Assembly: GCF_017876115.1 (NCBI RefSeq) | Contig: NZ_JAGINO010000003.1 | Coordinates: forward strand, 186,001-250,000 | Reading direction: 5' to 3' | DNA length: 64,000 nt | Source: Azospirillum picis | GTDB lineage: Bacteria > Pseudomonadota > Alphaproteobacteria > Azospirillales > Azospirillaceae | Part shown: piece by piece, positions 9,270 through 18,483 of the stretch | How positions within the stretch are numbered: position 1 is the first letter of the stretch | Layout of the letters: each line of letters starts with the position of its first letter | Notes under the pieces: model-generated | What the model was told of the DNA's origin: nothing | Seen by the model: the letters and a program-made list of their open reading frames with translations, nothing else | Database searches by the model: none | Translations under genes and position numbers: made by a program

Positions 9270-10553
9270 ATGGGCTACCTGCGTTCCCGTTCCGCCGTCA
9301 CCCCGCTGCGCCGCGTCGGCATGAACGACGCCAGTGCCGTTTCGCTGTCCACCGGCCGCCGGACCACGGTGACGCAGGCGGTCGCCCTGCACCGCCCGGA
9401 AGAGCCGATGCACTGCATCCGCCCCGGTGTGCTCGCCGATACGGCGGAGAGCTTCCTGAAGGCGTTCGCCGACACCACCGAGTCGGCGGGACGCGGTGGC
9501 GACGTGCTCTACGCCGTGAAGTGCAATCCGGAGCCGGCGGTGCTGCGTGCGCTGTGGGCCGGCGGCGTGCGCCATTTCGACGTCGCCTCCCCCGGCGAGA
9601 TCCGGCTGATCCGCCAGATGTTCCCGGATGCCGTGCTTCACTACATGCATCCGGTGAAAGGCCGCCAAGCCATCCGCAACGCCTACCACCAGTATGGCGT
9701 GCGCGACTTCGTGCTCGACAGCCGCGAGGAGCTGGACAAGATCCTGGAGGAGACGGACGGTGCCGCCGACCTCGGCCTCGTCGTGCGCCTCGCGCTGCCC
9801 AAGGGCAATGCGGTGTACGACCTGTCGGGCAAGTTCGGCGCCGCCATGACCGACGCGATCGACCTGCTGCGCGCCGTCCGGGCCGTGGCATCCAAGGTTG
9901 GCCTGTCGTTCCATGTCGGCTCGCAGATGCTCGATCCGTCGGCCTACGAGCGGGCCATCGCCCTGGCCGGCGGCGTGATCGCCGGAAGCGGCGTCGCCAT
10001 CGACGTGCTCGATGTCGGCGGCGGGTTCCCCGTCTCCTATCCTGGCGTGACTCCGCCGCCGGTCGGCGACTTCATGGCCGCCATCGGCCGCGGCCTGTCG
10101 GCGATCGAGCTGCCGGCCAATTGCCGCCTGTGGTGCGAACCCGGTCGGGCACTGGTCGCGCCGGGCGTGTCGCTGGTTGTCCAGGTGGTGAAGCGCCGCG
10201 GCAGCGAGCTGTTCATCAACGACGGCGTCTACGGCGCCCTTTCGGATGCCGGCGTCCCCGGCTTCCGTTTCCCGGCCCGGATCATCCGCCCGTTCGAAGC
10301 GATGGGCGACGCCCCCGTGGAGGCCTTCAGCTTCTACGGTCCGACCTGCGACAGCGCCGACAAGATGAACGGCCCGTTCCACCTGGCTGCCGACGTCAAG
10401 GCCGGCGACTGGATCGAGCTGGGCCAGCTCGGTGCCTACGGTTCGTGCCTGCGCACGGCGTTCAACGGCTTCGACCAGGCCCGCATGGTCGAGGTGTCGG
10501 ACGCGCCGCTTCTCGCCACGCCCGGCTATCATCTGCGCTCCTGCGCGGCATGA
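9270..10553 (+). CDS. Ornithine (or lysine/ornithine) decarboxylase, PLP fold type III
   Basis: Decarboxylates ornithine to putrescine, the first step to homospermidine made by the gene downstream. The PLP Schiff-base lysine is K84 in YAVKCNP; the PLP phosphate loop is GGGFPVSYPG; the C-terminal active-site motif GPTCDSADK carries the catalytic Cys and the substrate-binding Asp of ornithine decarboxylases. At 427 aa it is about 45 residues longer at the N-terminus than typical bacterial homologues. The ATG at 9270 has a good TTAGGAG, so the extension may be real; ATG at 9321 or 9408 would be shorter options. The long leader upstream implies control at the RNA level. Confidence 0.92.
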   Translation: MGYLRSRSAVTPLRRVGMNDASAVSLSTGRRTTVTQAVALHRPEEPMHCIRPGVLADTAESFLKAFADTTESAGRGGDVLYAVKCNPEPAVLRALWAGGVRHFDVASPGEIRLIRQMFPDAVLHYMHPVKGRQAIRNAYHQYGVRDFVLDSREELDKILEETDGAADLGLVVRLALPKGNAVYDLSGKFGAAMTDAIDLLRAVRAVASKVGLSFHVGSQMLDPSAYERAIALAGGVIAGSGVAIDVLDVGGGFPVSYPGVTPPPVGDFMAAIGRGLSAIELPANCRLWCEPGRALVAPGVSLVVQVVKRRGSELFINDGVYGALSDAGVPGFRFPARIIRPFEAMGDAPVEAFSFYGPTCDSADKMNGPFHLAADVKAGDWIELGQLGAYGSCLRTAFNGFDQARMVEVSDAPLLATPGYHLRSCAA

Positions 10554-10617
10554 TGGAAAAGCCGGAATCTGTGGATAAAGCGTAAAGACACCCGTACCAT
10601 TCACCAATCCGGCGCGT

Positions 10618-10645
10618 CTCGCCCCCTCTTAACGGAAGAGGCGAG
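10618..10645 (+). promoter_or_regulatory. Hairpin in the 5' region of homospermidine synthase
   Basis: CTCGCC (10618-10623) and GGCGAG (10640-10645) pair, and CTCTT/AAGAG extends the stem inside. It sits between the decarboxylase stop and the synthase start (142 bases). No T-run follows, so it is either a weak attenuator or an RNA-stability element. Confidence 0.35.
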
Positions 10646-10695
10646 GCCGCCGGCTTATGTCGTTCGCCTAAACTACCTCGGGGAGACAAAACATC

Positions 10696-12117
10696 ATGGC
10701 CCTGGACACGACGCTCTGCACGTTCACAGGCCGCATGGTCATCGTTGGATTCGGTTCGATCGGCCAGGGTGTCTTGCCGCTGCTGTTGCGTCACATCGGT
10801 GGACTTACCTCCGACCGGATCACCATCGTCACCGCCGAGGAACGCGGGCGCGAGGAAGCCGAGCTGTACGGCGTCGCCTTCCACAACAACCCGCTGGACA
10901 ACGACAATTTCTTCCAGGTCCTCAAGCCGCTGCTGGACAAGGGGGACTTCCTGGTCAACCTGTCGGTCGACGTCTCGTCGATCGCGTTGATCGAGTTCTG
11001 CCAGCGGGTCGGCGCCTACTACACCGACACCTGCATCGAGCCGTGGGCGGGCGGCTATACCGACCCGAACATGTCGCCGTCGCTGCGCTCCAACTATGCG
11101 CTGCGCGAGACGGCGCTGGCCCTGCGCGGCCGCTTCGAAGGCGGGCCCACGGCGCTGATCACCCACGGGGCGAATCCGGGCCTGGTCTCGCACTTCGTCA
11201 AGCAGGCGCTGTTGAACATCGCCGACGATACCGGCATCGCGACCGACGTGCCCGCCGACCGGGCCGGTTGGGGCCGGCTGGCGCAGCGTCTCGGGATCAA
11301 GACGATCCACATCGCCGAGCGGGACACTCAGGTTTCCAACCAGCCGAAGCAGATCGGCGAGTTCGTCAACACCTGGTCGATCGACGGCTTCGTCAGCGAG
11401 GGATGCCAGCCGGCGGAGCTGGGCTGGGGCACCCACGAACGGCATTTCCCGGATGACGGACGGCGCCACGAATTCGGCTGCGACTCCGCGATCTATCTGA
11501 TGCGGCCGGGCGCCGCCACTCGGGTGCGCACCTGGACCCCGCTGGAGGGGCCGTTCCACGGCTTCCTGATCACCCACAGCGAATCGATCTCGATCTCCGA
11601 CTATTTCACTGTGCGGGAAGGCGGCAAGGTCGCCTACCGGCCCACTTGCCACTACGCCTACCACCCCTGTGACGACGCGGTGATGTCGCTGCACGAGTTG
11701 GCCGGGAAGAACTTCAACATGCAGGCCGAGCAGCGGCTGATGATGGCGGAGATCACCAGCGGCACCGACGAGTTGGGCGTCTTGCTGATGGGCAACCCCA
11801 AGGGCGCGTACTGGTTCGGATCGCGGCTGTCGATCGACGAGGCGCGCGCCCTCGCCCCCTACAACAACGCGACTTCCATGCAGGTGACCTCCACCGTGCT
11901 GGGCGGGATCGTCTGGGCGCTGGAGAATCCGAATCGGGGCATCGTCGAGCCGGACGAGGTCGATTTCCGGCGGGTTCTGGACATCGCCATGCCCTATCTT
12001 GGCGATGTGGTCGGCGCCTATGGCGACTGGACTCCCCTGCAGGACCGCAACATGCTGTTCCCGGAGGATGTCGATGATGAGGATCCCTGGCAGTTCAAGA
12101 ACTTCCGGGTGATTTGA
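10696..12117 (+). CDS. hss: Homospermidine synthase
   Basis: Makes sym-homospermidine from two putrescine units (or putrescine and spermidine) with NAD+; this is the main polyamine of many alphaproteobacteria. The 473 aa length is right. The Rossmann motif VIVGFGSIGQGV starts at about residue 15, and the family segments LVNLSVDVSS, TCIEPWAGGY, THGANPGLVSHFVKQAL and ITSGTDELGVLLMG are all present. It follows the ornithine decarboxylase by 142 bases on the same strand, so the two genes form a putrescine-to-homospermidine module. A GGGGAGAC lies before the ATG. Confidence 0.97.
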   Translation: MALDTTLCTFTGRMVIVGFGSIGQGVLPLLLRHIGGLTSDRITIVTAEERGREEAELYGVAFHNNPLDNDNFFQVLKPLLDKGDFLVNLSVDVSSIALIEFCQRVGAYYTDTCIEPWAGGYTDPNMSPSLRSNYALRETALALRGRFEGGPTALITHGANPGLVSHFVKQALLNIADDTGIATDVPADRAGWGRLAQRLGIKTIHIAERDTQVSNQPKQIGEFVNTWSIDGFVSEGCQPAELGWGTHERHFPDDGRRHEFGCDSAIYLMRPGAATRVRTWTPLEGPFHGFLITHSESISISDYFTVREGGKVAYRPTCHYAYHPCDDAVMSLHELAGKNFNMQAEQRLMMAEITSGTDELGVLLMGNPKGAYWFGSRLSIDEARALAPYNNATSMQVTSTVLGGIVWALENPNRGIVEPDEVDFRRVLDIAMPYLGDVVGAYGDWTPLQDRNMLFPEDVDDEDPWQFKNFRVI

Positions 12118-12137
12118 CAGACGTTGCATGAAGAACC

Positions 12138-12172
12138 GCAATCCCCGCGGGGCGATGGCCGCCGGGGATTGC
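12138..12172 (+). terminator. Inverted repeat after homospermidine synthase
   Basis: GCAATCCCCG (12138-12147) pairs with CGGGGATTGC (12163-12172), a perfect 10-bp stem 20 bases after the stop codon. There is no T-run, so it may stop transcription weakly or protect the mRNA end. Confidence 0.5.
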
Positions 12173-12272
12173 GACTCCCGCGCAACAGGCCGGACGGAGA
12201 CCGAGTGACATCGGCCTCCGGGCAACCGCGAAACCGTTGACTTGGCGTGGCCGTTCCCCCAATCGTTCCGCC

Positions 12273-14678
12273 ATGCCCAAGCACGTCTCCCGGCGCGCGC
12301 GCGCCAAAGCCCCGACCGTCACCAACCCGATCCTCCGCTCCGGCATCGTCGGACTGATGGTCGCGTGCGGGGTCGTCGCCGCGGATCTGGCGGTTCCGGA
12401 CGCCGCGAACGCCCAGTCGCCCGGCACATCGCACACTCCGGGCGTCAAGCCTGCCGTCGCGCCGCCGGCCGGGGTGCCCGCCGCCAAGCCCGCTGCAAAC
12501 AGGCCCACTGCGAACAAGCCCGCTGCGGACAAGCCGCCGCAGGAACCGGTGCTGCTGACCGCCGACCAGGTGACCTTCGACGAGGAGAAGAACCTCGTCA
12601 CCGCCTCCGGCAACGTCGAGCTGGCGCAGGGAAAGCGCAGCGTGCGTGCCGACCAGATCACCTACAACCAGAAGACCAAGGTGGTCACGGCGACCGGCAA
12701 GATCCGCCTCGTCGAGCCGTCGGGCGACATCATCTTCGCCGACTACGCGGAGCTGACCGACGACCTCCGGGACGTGTTCATCGAGAACATCCGCGTCCTG
12801 ATGACCGACAACGGCCGCATGGCCGGCAACGAGGGCGAGCGGCGCGAGGGCCGGCTGACCCGGGTGAACCGTGGCGTCTACAGCCCTTGCGACCTCTGCA
12901 AGGAGGACCCGACCCGACCACCCCTTTGGCAGCTCCGCGCCGTGCGCATCGTCCACGACAACGAGGCGCATGAGGTCCGCTACAAGGACGCGACGATGGA
13001 GATCTTCGGGATCCCCGTCGCCTACACGCCTTACCTGTCGCATCCCGATCCGTCGGTCGACCGCAAGAGCGGCTTCCTGACACCGTCGGCCGGCAGCAAG
13101 TCGAACCTCGGCTTCATCGCCAAGACCCACTATTACTGGGACATCGCACCGGATCAGGACGCGACCTTCGACCTGCACGAATACACCAAGCAGGGGCCTC
13201 TGCTCGGCGGGCAGTACCGCAAGCGGTTCGAGAACGGGCGCCTTGAACTGGAAGGCGCCATCACCCGCGGCGACCTGCCGAACGGCAACTACGAGGGCGC
13301 CCCGACCGATCGCCGCAACCGCGGCTATATCGCCGCGCGCGGGCTGTTCGACATCGACGAGACCTGGCGCACCGGCTTCAACCTGAAGCGTGCGACCGAC
13401 GAGACGTTCCTGCGGCGCTATTACGACTTCCGCGAAGACTACCTGACCAGCAAGGCCTATGTGGAAGGCTTCCGCGGTCGCAACTACGCCTCGGCCGCCG
13501 CCTACAGCTTCCAGGACATGCGCTACGGCAACACCGTCGCCGAGCCGATCGCCGTCCCGATGCAGTACAGCGCACTGGGCGAACCGAACAGCCTGTTCGG
13601 CGGCCGCTGGTCGCTGGACAGCAGCCTGCTTTCGGTGGCGAGGCCTGACGATGCCGGCCCGAACACCCGCCGCTTCGTCGTCCAGCCCGGCTGGGAGCGC
13701 AACATCGTCGCCAATGCCGGTTTCGTCACCACGCTGCAAGGCAGCGCCCTGATCGCCGGGTACACGGCCGACCGCTTCAACTCCACCGACCCGACGATCC
13801 GGGGCGAGGAGGACGTGAACCGGTTCCGCTTCTTCCCGCAGGTCCAGGCCACCGTCCGTTATCCGTTCGTCCGTTACGGCCAGAGCTCCTCGCAGCTCAT
13901 CGAGCCGATCGCCCAGTTGACCGCCGCGCCCAAGCTTTCCAACAACAAGACGTTCCCGAACGAGGACAGCATCGACGTCGAGTTCGACGACGTGAACCTG
14001 CTGCAGCAGAACCGCTTCACCGGCATCGACCGGCTCGACGACGGCGTTCGCTTCACCTATGGGTTGCGTACCGCCATCTACGGCAACACCGAAGGGTCAG
14101 CGAGCCTCTTCCTGGGCCAGAGCCGGCGTGTGACCGACAGCAGCGCCGGTTTCGCCGGGGGATCGGGGCTGGAGGACCGGGTTTCGGATTATGTCGGCCG
14201 GCTCGACCTGCAGCCGGCGAACTGGCTGGACGTGAACTACGGCTTCCGCATCGATCACGATACGCTGTCGCCCCGTCGCCATTCGCTGAACGCGTCGGCC
14301 GGCGTGCCGGCCCTGCGGCTGTCGACGTCCTACGCCTATGTCGATCAGACGACGTCGCGCAATGCGGTAACGCGTGATCGCGTCGAACAGGCCACCTTCG
14401 GACTGTCGTCGCAGTTCACCGACTACTGGAGCGTCAGCCTCGCCCACACCCAGGCGATGGAACCGGATGCCGGCCCACGCTCCAGTCTGGCGGTGCTGAC
14501 CTATGCCGACGAGTGCCTGATCTTCCAGACGATCGCCCGCCGCGACTATACCGTGACCACCGCCGGCGAGCAGGACGGCAACACGCTCTTCTTCCGTCTC
14601 GTTTTCAAGAATGTCGGCGAGTTCAAGAGCCCCGGCATCAACGCGGGCTTCCTCGGCGGCAGCACCGCCAACCAGTAA
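12273..14678 (+). CDS. lptD: LPS-assembly protein LptD
   Basis: The outer-membrane beta-barrel that, with LptE, inserts lipopolysaccharide into the outer leaflet. A hydrophobic signal region (GLMVACGVVAADLAV) is followed by a Pro/Ala/Lys linker and the OstA/LptA-like jellyroll starting at LLTADQVTFDEEKNLVTASG. The barrel follows with alternating aromatic strands to the C-terminus. Cysteines in PCDLCKED and one near the C-terminus (ECLIFQ) could form the structural disulfides known in E. coli. The start is uncertain: ATG 12273 lacks a clear ribosome-binding site, and TTG 12237 is also in frame. surA, pdxA and ksgA, often found next to lptD, are absent; its 3' end overlaps convergent gmhB by 41 bases. 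Confidence 0.93.
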   Translation: MPKHVSRRARAKAPTVTNPILRSGIVGLMVACGVVAADLAVPDAANAQSPGTSHTPGVKPAVAPPAGVPAAKPAANRPTANKPAADKPPQEPVLLTADQVTFDEEKNLVTASGNVELAQGKRSVRADQITYNQKTKVVTATGKIRLVEPSGDIIFADYAELTDDLRDVFIENIRVLMTDNGRMAGNEGERREGRLTRVNRGVYSPCDLCKEDPTRPPLWQLRAVRIVHDNEAHEVRYKDATMEIFGIPVAYTPYLSHPDPSVDRKSGFLTPSAGSKSNLGFIAKTHYYWDIAPDQDATFDLHEYTKQGPLLGGQYRKRFENGRLELEGAITRGDLPNGNYEGAPTDRRNRGYIAARGLFDIDETWRTGFNLKRATDETFLRRYYDFREDYLTSKAYVEGFRGRNYASAAAYSFQDMRYGNTVAEPIAVPMQYSALGEPNSLFGGRWSLDSSLLSVARPDDAGPNTRRFVVQPGWERNIVANAGFVTTLQGSALIAGYTADRFNSTDPTIRGEEDVNRFRFFPQVQATVRYPFVRYGQSSSQLIEPIAQLTAAPKLSNNKTFPNEDSIDVEFDDVNLLQQNRFTGIDRLDDGVRFTYGLRTAIYGNTEGSASLFLGQSRRVTDSSAGFAGGSGLEDRVSDYVGRLDLQPANWLDVNYGFRIDHDTLSPRRHSLNASAGVPALRLSTSYAYVDQTTSRNAVTRDRVEQATFGLSSQFTDYWSVSLAHTQAMEPDAGPRSSLAVLTYADECLIFQTIARRDYTVTTAGEQDGNTLFFRLVFKNVGEFKSPGINAGFLGGSTANQ

Positions 14679-15201
14679 GCAGCCCCCTTACCTCCGACAG
14701 GTGGCCGACCGTCAGGTCGGCCACCGGATCGCTGCCCTCTCCCAGCAGGATCTTTCGTCCCACCCCGGCCTTGGCCGCCGCTTGAATGTCGGTCGGCCGA
14801 TCACCGATAAAGACCGACCGTCGAAGATCCAGTTCGAGCTCCCGGGCCGCCTCCAGGATCATGCCGGGTGCCGGCTTTCGCCAGAAGCTGTCGCGACGGT
14901 AGGCCGCCACCCGCCCATCAGGGTGGAAGGGGCTGCAATAGACCGCGGCGATCGGCGCCCCTTCGGCACGGAAGGCCGCGATCATCCATTCGGTGAAGCA
15001 GAGGAATTCGGCTTCGGTGAAATCGCCTTCGGCGATGCCCGCCTGATTGGTGATGATCGCGACACGATAGCCGAGGTCCACTGCATGGCGCACCAGCGGG
15101 AAGATGCCGTCCATGAAGCGGAAGTCCCGGTGCGTCACCGCCTGCCGCCGATCGACGTTCACCACGCCGTCGCGGTCGAGCAACAGGGCTGGATAGCTCA
15201 T
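14638..15201 (-). CDS. gmhB: D-glycero-D-manno-heptose 1,7-bisphosphate phosphatase-like HAD protein
   Basis: A HAD-superfamily phosphatase of 187 aa that probably removes the 7-phosphate from heptose bisphosphate in LPS core synthesis, which fits its neighbour lptD. HAD motif I is LLDRDGVVNVD, motif II IITNQ, motif III the Lys in WRKPAPGM, and motif IV VFIGDRPTDI. The zinc loop of E. coli GmhB (CxH then CxC) is degraded: YCSPFHP keeps a Cys and a His at altered spacing, and the second pair is replaced by SFWRKP. Histidinol-phosphate phosphatase is the main alternative. Start ATG 15201 (MSYPALLLDRDG). Confidence 0.82.
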   Translation of the reverse strand: MSYPALLLDRDGVVNVDRRQAVTHRDFRFMDGIFPLVRHAVDLGYRVAIITNQAGIAEGDFTEAEFLCFTEWMIAAFRAEGAPIAAVYCSPFHPDGRVAAYRRDSFWRKPAPGMILEAARELELDLRRSVFIGDRPTDIQAAAKAGVGRKILLGEGSDPVADLTVGHLSEVRGLLTGWRCCRRGSPR

Positions 15202-15362
15202 GGCAGGCCGCTCCCCGATCGGTTCATGCCACAGCATGCCCCGGCACTCCGGGTCGGCAAAGCGCGACATTCCGCCAATCGCGGCGGCCGTCAAGGGGTT
15301 GCATCGCCCGGCCATTGCCGCTAGCCATTAACGCCCCTCCAGACAGAGTGCCGCGACGCATC

Positions 15363-16088
15363 ATGACTTTGGGACGTTACGATTACGAACGACGGTACCG
15401 CCGCCGGGTGCGGGCCGGGCTGATCAAATTCGTGCTTCTGACGGCGCTGGTGCTCGGTGTCGGCCTCTTCGCCTATCAGATGGGCATCGAGCAGTTGAAG
15501 GGCCGCGATGTCACGCTGCGCGAGGAGATCGCCACGCTGTCGCGGCAGAAGGCGGAGCTCGAACTCCTGGCCAGCCAGATGCAGCATGCCGCCAGGACGG
15601 CCGAGGCCCGTGTCGGGGAGCTGGAGGGCCGCCTGCAGCGCGAGGTGCCGACCGGGGACCTCGCCAAGCTGAGCCAGTTGGTATCCGACCGCCTGAAGGG
15701 CGGGCTCGACGCCAACCGGCTCGCCTTCGTCATCTCCCAGGCGCAGACCCCAAGGAACTGCCAGCCGGCCGACACCAAGCGTTTCACCTTGACCACGCCA
15801 CTGCTGAAGGGCGGTGCCCGCGGCGTGGCCTTCGGCAACGGCACCATCACGGTGACGGGGGAAGGCCAATCCTCCCACGATTCGCAGGGCAATGCCGAGA
15901 GCTGGTACGATCCCGGCCAGCCGGTGACCATCAAGATCACCGGCATCGGCGGCAAGAGCACCAGCGTTACCGGCGTCCTGCCGCTCCACCAGTCGCTGGT
16001 GGTGGACAACAGCGAATATCGCTTCACCATCGCCGCCGCCCAACGCTCCTTCGTGGAGGTCACGGCGGACCGCTGCGCCTATCCCTGA
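15363..16088 (+). CDS. Membrane-anchored coiled-coil protein, unknown function
   Basis: I do not recognise this 241 aa protein. A basic N-terminus (RYDYERRYRRRVRAG) is followed by one membrane helix (FVLLTALVLGVGLFAYQMG) and a coiled coil rich in Glu, Gln, Leu and Arg up to about residue 105. The rest is a predicted periplasmic domain with many Thr, Gly and Ser residues, ending in TADRCAYP; it has two conserved-looking Cys (RNCQP and DRCAY) that could pair. Topology is N-in. The start ATG 15363 was chosen because the membrane anchor begins shortly after it. Its 3' end overlaps the convergent glycosyltransferase gene by 10 bases. Confidence 0.75.
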   Translation: MTLGRYDYERRYRRRVRAGLIKFVLLTALVLGVGLFAYQMGIEQLKGRDVTLREEIATLSRQKAELELLASQMQHAARTAEARVGELEGRLQREVPTGDLAKLSQLVSDRLKGGLDANRLAFVISQAQTPRNCQPADTKRFTLTTPLLKGGARGVAFGNGTITVTGEGQSSHDSQGNAESWYDPGQPVTIKITGIGGKSTSVTGVLPLHQSLVVDNSEYRFTIAAAQRSFVEVTADRCAYP

Positions 16089-18103
16089 GGCGGAACGGCA
16101 AACCCGCGCGGCGGCTCGCCGGCCGCGTGGATTTGCCACATGGTTTCATAGGCGGCTTCGATGGAGCGCGCGAAGCGGTCGGTGTCGAACAGGGGCGCCC
16201 GCCGCCGCCCCTCCTCCAGCCTCTGCCTCAATGCGGCCAGGGCCGCCGGATCTCCAGCCAACCGGCTTGCGGTCGCCTCATAGGCCGCCCAATCCTCAAC
16301 CGCCATCTCCGGAAGACCGGCCGCACGCACCAGGCTGGCCGCCACCCGGCCGGCGAAGGATCGGCCAGGCACGGTCAGAACCGGCAAGCCCGCCCACAGC
16401 GCGTCGCCGGCGGTGGTGTGGGCGCCGATCGGAGCGCTGTCGAGAAAGAGGTCGGCCAGCCGATGGCGCGCAAGATGTGCCGGGCCCGGCAGACGGGGGG
16501 CGAACACCAGCCGCTCCACGGCAACCCCCCGCATGCGCGCCGCCTGACGCAGTGACTCGGCGAAGCCGGCCGGACCGTCCAGCATCCACAGCACCGAACC
16601 GGGCACTCTCGCCAGCAGCCGGCACCAGCGGTCGAACAGCACGGGACCGATCTTGTAGGGCGCGTTGAAGGCGCAGAACACCACCGCGCCATCGGGCAAC
16701 CCGCAGTCGGCGCGGGTCGGCACCGGGCCGATCGCCCGGGTCCTGTCGCCGGGCTGGTAGCTCCTGGGCAGGTGGACGATCCGTTCGCTGTAGTGCCGCT
16801 GATGCGCCGCCGGCACGACGACCGGATCGGCGATGACGTAGTCGATGGCCGGACTGCCCAGCGTTCCCGGATATCCCAGCCACTGCGCCTGGACCGGCGC
16901 CGGGCGGCGGGCGGCTATGCCCGGCCGCGCATGCTGGGTGTGTCCCTTGAGGTCGACCAGGATATCGATGCCGGCCTCATGGATTGCTTGTGCGGCGGCG
17001 TCATCGGGGAGCGCCGCCAAGTCCAGGAAGCGGTCGAAGCCGGCAACCAGCCGCGCCCGCAGGGCGCCGCCATCATCGGGTCCATAGGAGCAGCCGACGA
17101 CGTCGACCCGCCCACGGTCGTGCCGTTCCACCAGTTCGGCGATCAGAAGCGCCGTCGCATGCTGATGGAAGTCGGCGGACAGGTACCCGATGCGCAGCCG
17201 GTCGCCGCGGACCCTGCGTTGGGGAAAGCCCGGCCGGACGCCGCGCGTTTTCCAGACGGCATAACGCTCCGCACAGCGGCGCTCCAGTTCCGGGCCGGCA
17301 CCCTCACTCAGGAAAATCCAGGGATGCACCTGCTGCGTCCGCCCTTCGCGCACCAGCGCGACCAACGATTCGGACAATGCCTGCAACCCGTTCCACCGGC
17401 CGAGATGGCGGCGTTGCTGGACAAGCTGTGCCAGCACGCCGCCCGGATCCGGAAGACCGATGCGCAAGGCACGCTCGAAGCAGGGAATGCTCGCCGGCCC
17501 ATCGGCAGGCATGCCGCCACTCGATCCCAGGTCCTTCAGGGTAAGGCCGAGATTGGCGTGCGCCTCCGCCAGATCCGGACGCAGGCAAAGAACCGTGCGG
17601 AACCCGTCCGCGGCCCGGCGAAGGTCGCCACGGTCACGGTGCAGCGCCGCCAGCGCCAGCCGGGCGGGCACGAGGGACGCATCAATGGCGAGAGCCCGGC
17701 GCAAGGCCGCCTCCGCTTCGTCCAGGCGGCCGATGTCCCGCAGCAGGACACCCAGGTTGCACGACGCCGGCGCGAAGCGCGGCATCAGGCGGGCGGCCTC
17801 GCCGTAGGCGCCAACGGCCTCGGTCTGGCGGCCGAGCGCCTGCAAGGTCACGCCCCAGTTGAAATGGCTGCCGCCGAAATCAGGCAGCCAGTCCAACGCA
17901 CGGCGATGATGGGCCTCGGCCTCGGCCAGCCGGCCCTGCCGGCGCAACGACTCGCCGAGGTTCGACCGGGCCACCGCCTCTTCCGGCGTGCCGGCCAGGC
18001 CTAGGGAATCGAGGGCCGCGAACAGCCGCGCCTGCAACACTCCGTCACCCGGTCTCTCGGCGAGACGCTGGCGGAGTGCTGCAAGCGCGGTGGCATCGGT
18101 CAC
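16079..18103 (-). CDS. TPR-containing O-linked GlcNAc transferase-like protein (GT41, SPINDLY/OGT)
   Basis: A cytoplasmic glycosyltransferase of about 674 aa that probably adds a sugar to Ser/Thr of proteins. About six TPR repeats fill residues 30-220 (for example SNLGESLRRQGRLAEAEAHH). The GT41 catalytic half follows, with GYLSADFHQHATALL (general-base region), DLKGHTQHARPGI, AQWLGYPGTLGSPAIDYVIAD, FCAFNAPYKIGP and DSAPIGAHTTAGDALWAGLP. The last segment binds the UDP-sugar. The GTG at 18103 overlaps the ydbL stop as GTGA, the reason I prefer it to GTG 18115. It ends the operon ydbH-ynbE-ydbL. The substrate is unknown. Confidence 0.88.
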   Translation of the reverse strand: MTDATALAALRQRLAERPGDGVLQARLFAALDSLGLAGTPEEAVARSNLGESLRRQGRLAEAEAHHRRALDWLPDFGGSHFNWGVTLQALGRQTEAVGAYGEAARLMPRFAPASCNLGVLLRDIGRLDEAEAALRRALAIDASLVPARLALAALHRDRGDLRRAADGFRTVLCLRPDLAEAHANLGLTLKDLGSSGGMPADGPASIPCFERALRIGLPDPGGVLAQLVQQRRHLGRWNGLQALSESLVALVREGRTQQVHPWIFLSEGAGPELERRCAERYAVWKTRGVRPGFPQRRVRGDRLRIGYLSADFHQHATALLIAELVERHDRGRVDVVGCSYGPDDGGALRARLVAGFDRFLDLAALPDDAAAQAIHEAGIDILVDLKGHTQHARPGIAARRPAPVQAQWLGYPGTLGSPAIDYVIADPVVVPAAHQRHYSERIVHLPRSYQPGDRTRAIGPVPTRADCGLPDGAVVFCAFNAPYKIGPVLFDRWCRLLARVPGSVLWMLDGPAGFAESLRQAARMRGVAVERLVFAPRLPGPAHLARHRLADLFLDSAPIGAHTTAGDALWAGLPVLTVPGRSFAGRVAASLVRAAGLPEMAVEDWAAYEATASRLAGDPAALAALRQRLEEGRRRAPLFDTDRFARSIEAAYETMWQIHAAGEPPRGFAVPPQG

Positions 18104-18483
18104 TTGCGTTGCCACTGGCCAGCCGGCGTCAGCACGAACTGGCCGGGGGGAGTCCGTTCGACGAGCTGCTGGCCCGCCACCGCCTGGACCTTGTCCAAGG
18201 CCGTGCCGTTGCTCTGCGCGATCTGGCGATAGCGCGCCAGCCTCTGCGCATTCACCTGCTCGGCCAATGCCTGGGCGGCGGCAGGCGCGCCCGGAACGGC
18301 GCCGACCAGCCCGTCCGGCCGCTCGCCGATCTGACCGGCGGCCTTGGCCGCTCCAAGCGCATCCTGCGCCATCAGGAAACCGGGGAAGGCCGGCAGCAGC
18401 GCGACCACCGCCAGTGCGACGGCGGTATTGCCAAGGAAACGGCGGCGGTCGAACAGGAGGCCGGACTTGGATGATGTCGTCAT
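18100..18483 (-). CDS. ydbL: YdbL family protein (DUF1318)
   Basis: A small exported protein (127 aa) of the YdbL/DUF1318 family. A twin-Arg-containing basic stretch (DRRRFLG) and a hydrophobic segment (TAVALAVVALLPAFPGFLMA) form the signal or anchor. The mature part has the family pattern EQVNAQRLARYRQIAQSNG, then VQAVAGQQLVERTPPGQFV. In E. coli ydbL is encoded with ynbE and ydbH, and YdbH acts in phospholipid transport between the membranes. Its ATG overlaps the ynbE stop as ATGA. Confidence 0.88.
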   Translation of the reverse strand: MTTSSKSGLLFDRRRFLGNTAVALAVVALLPAFPGFLMAQDALGAAKAAGQIGERPDGLVGAVPGAPAAAQALAEQVNAQRLARYRQIAQSNGTALDKVQAVAGQQLVERTPPGQFVLTPAGQWQRK

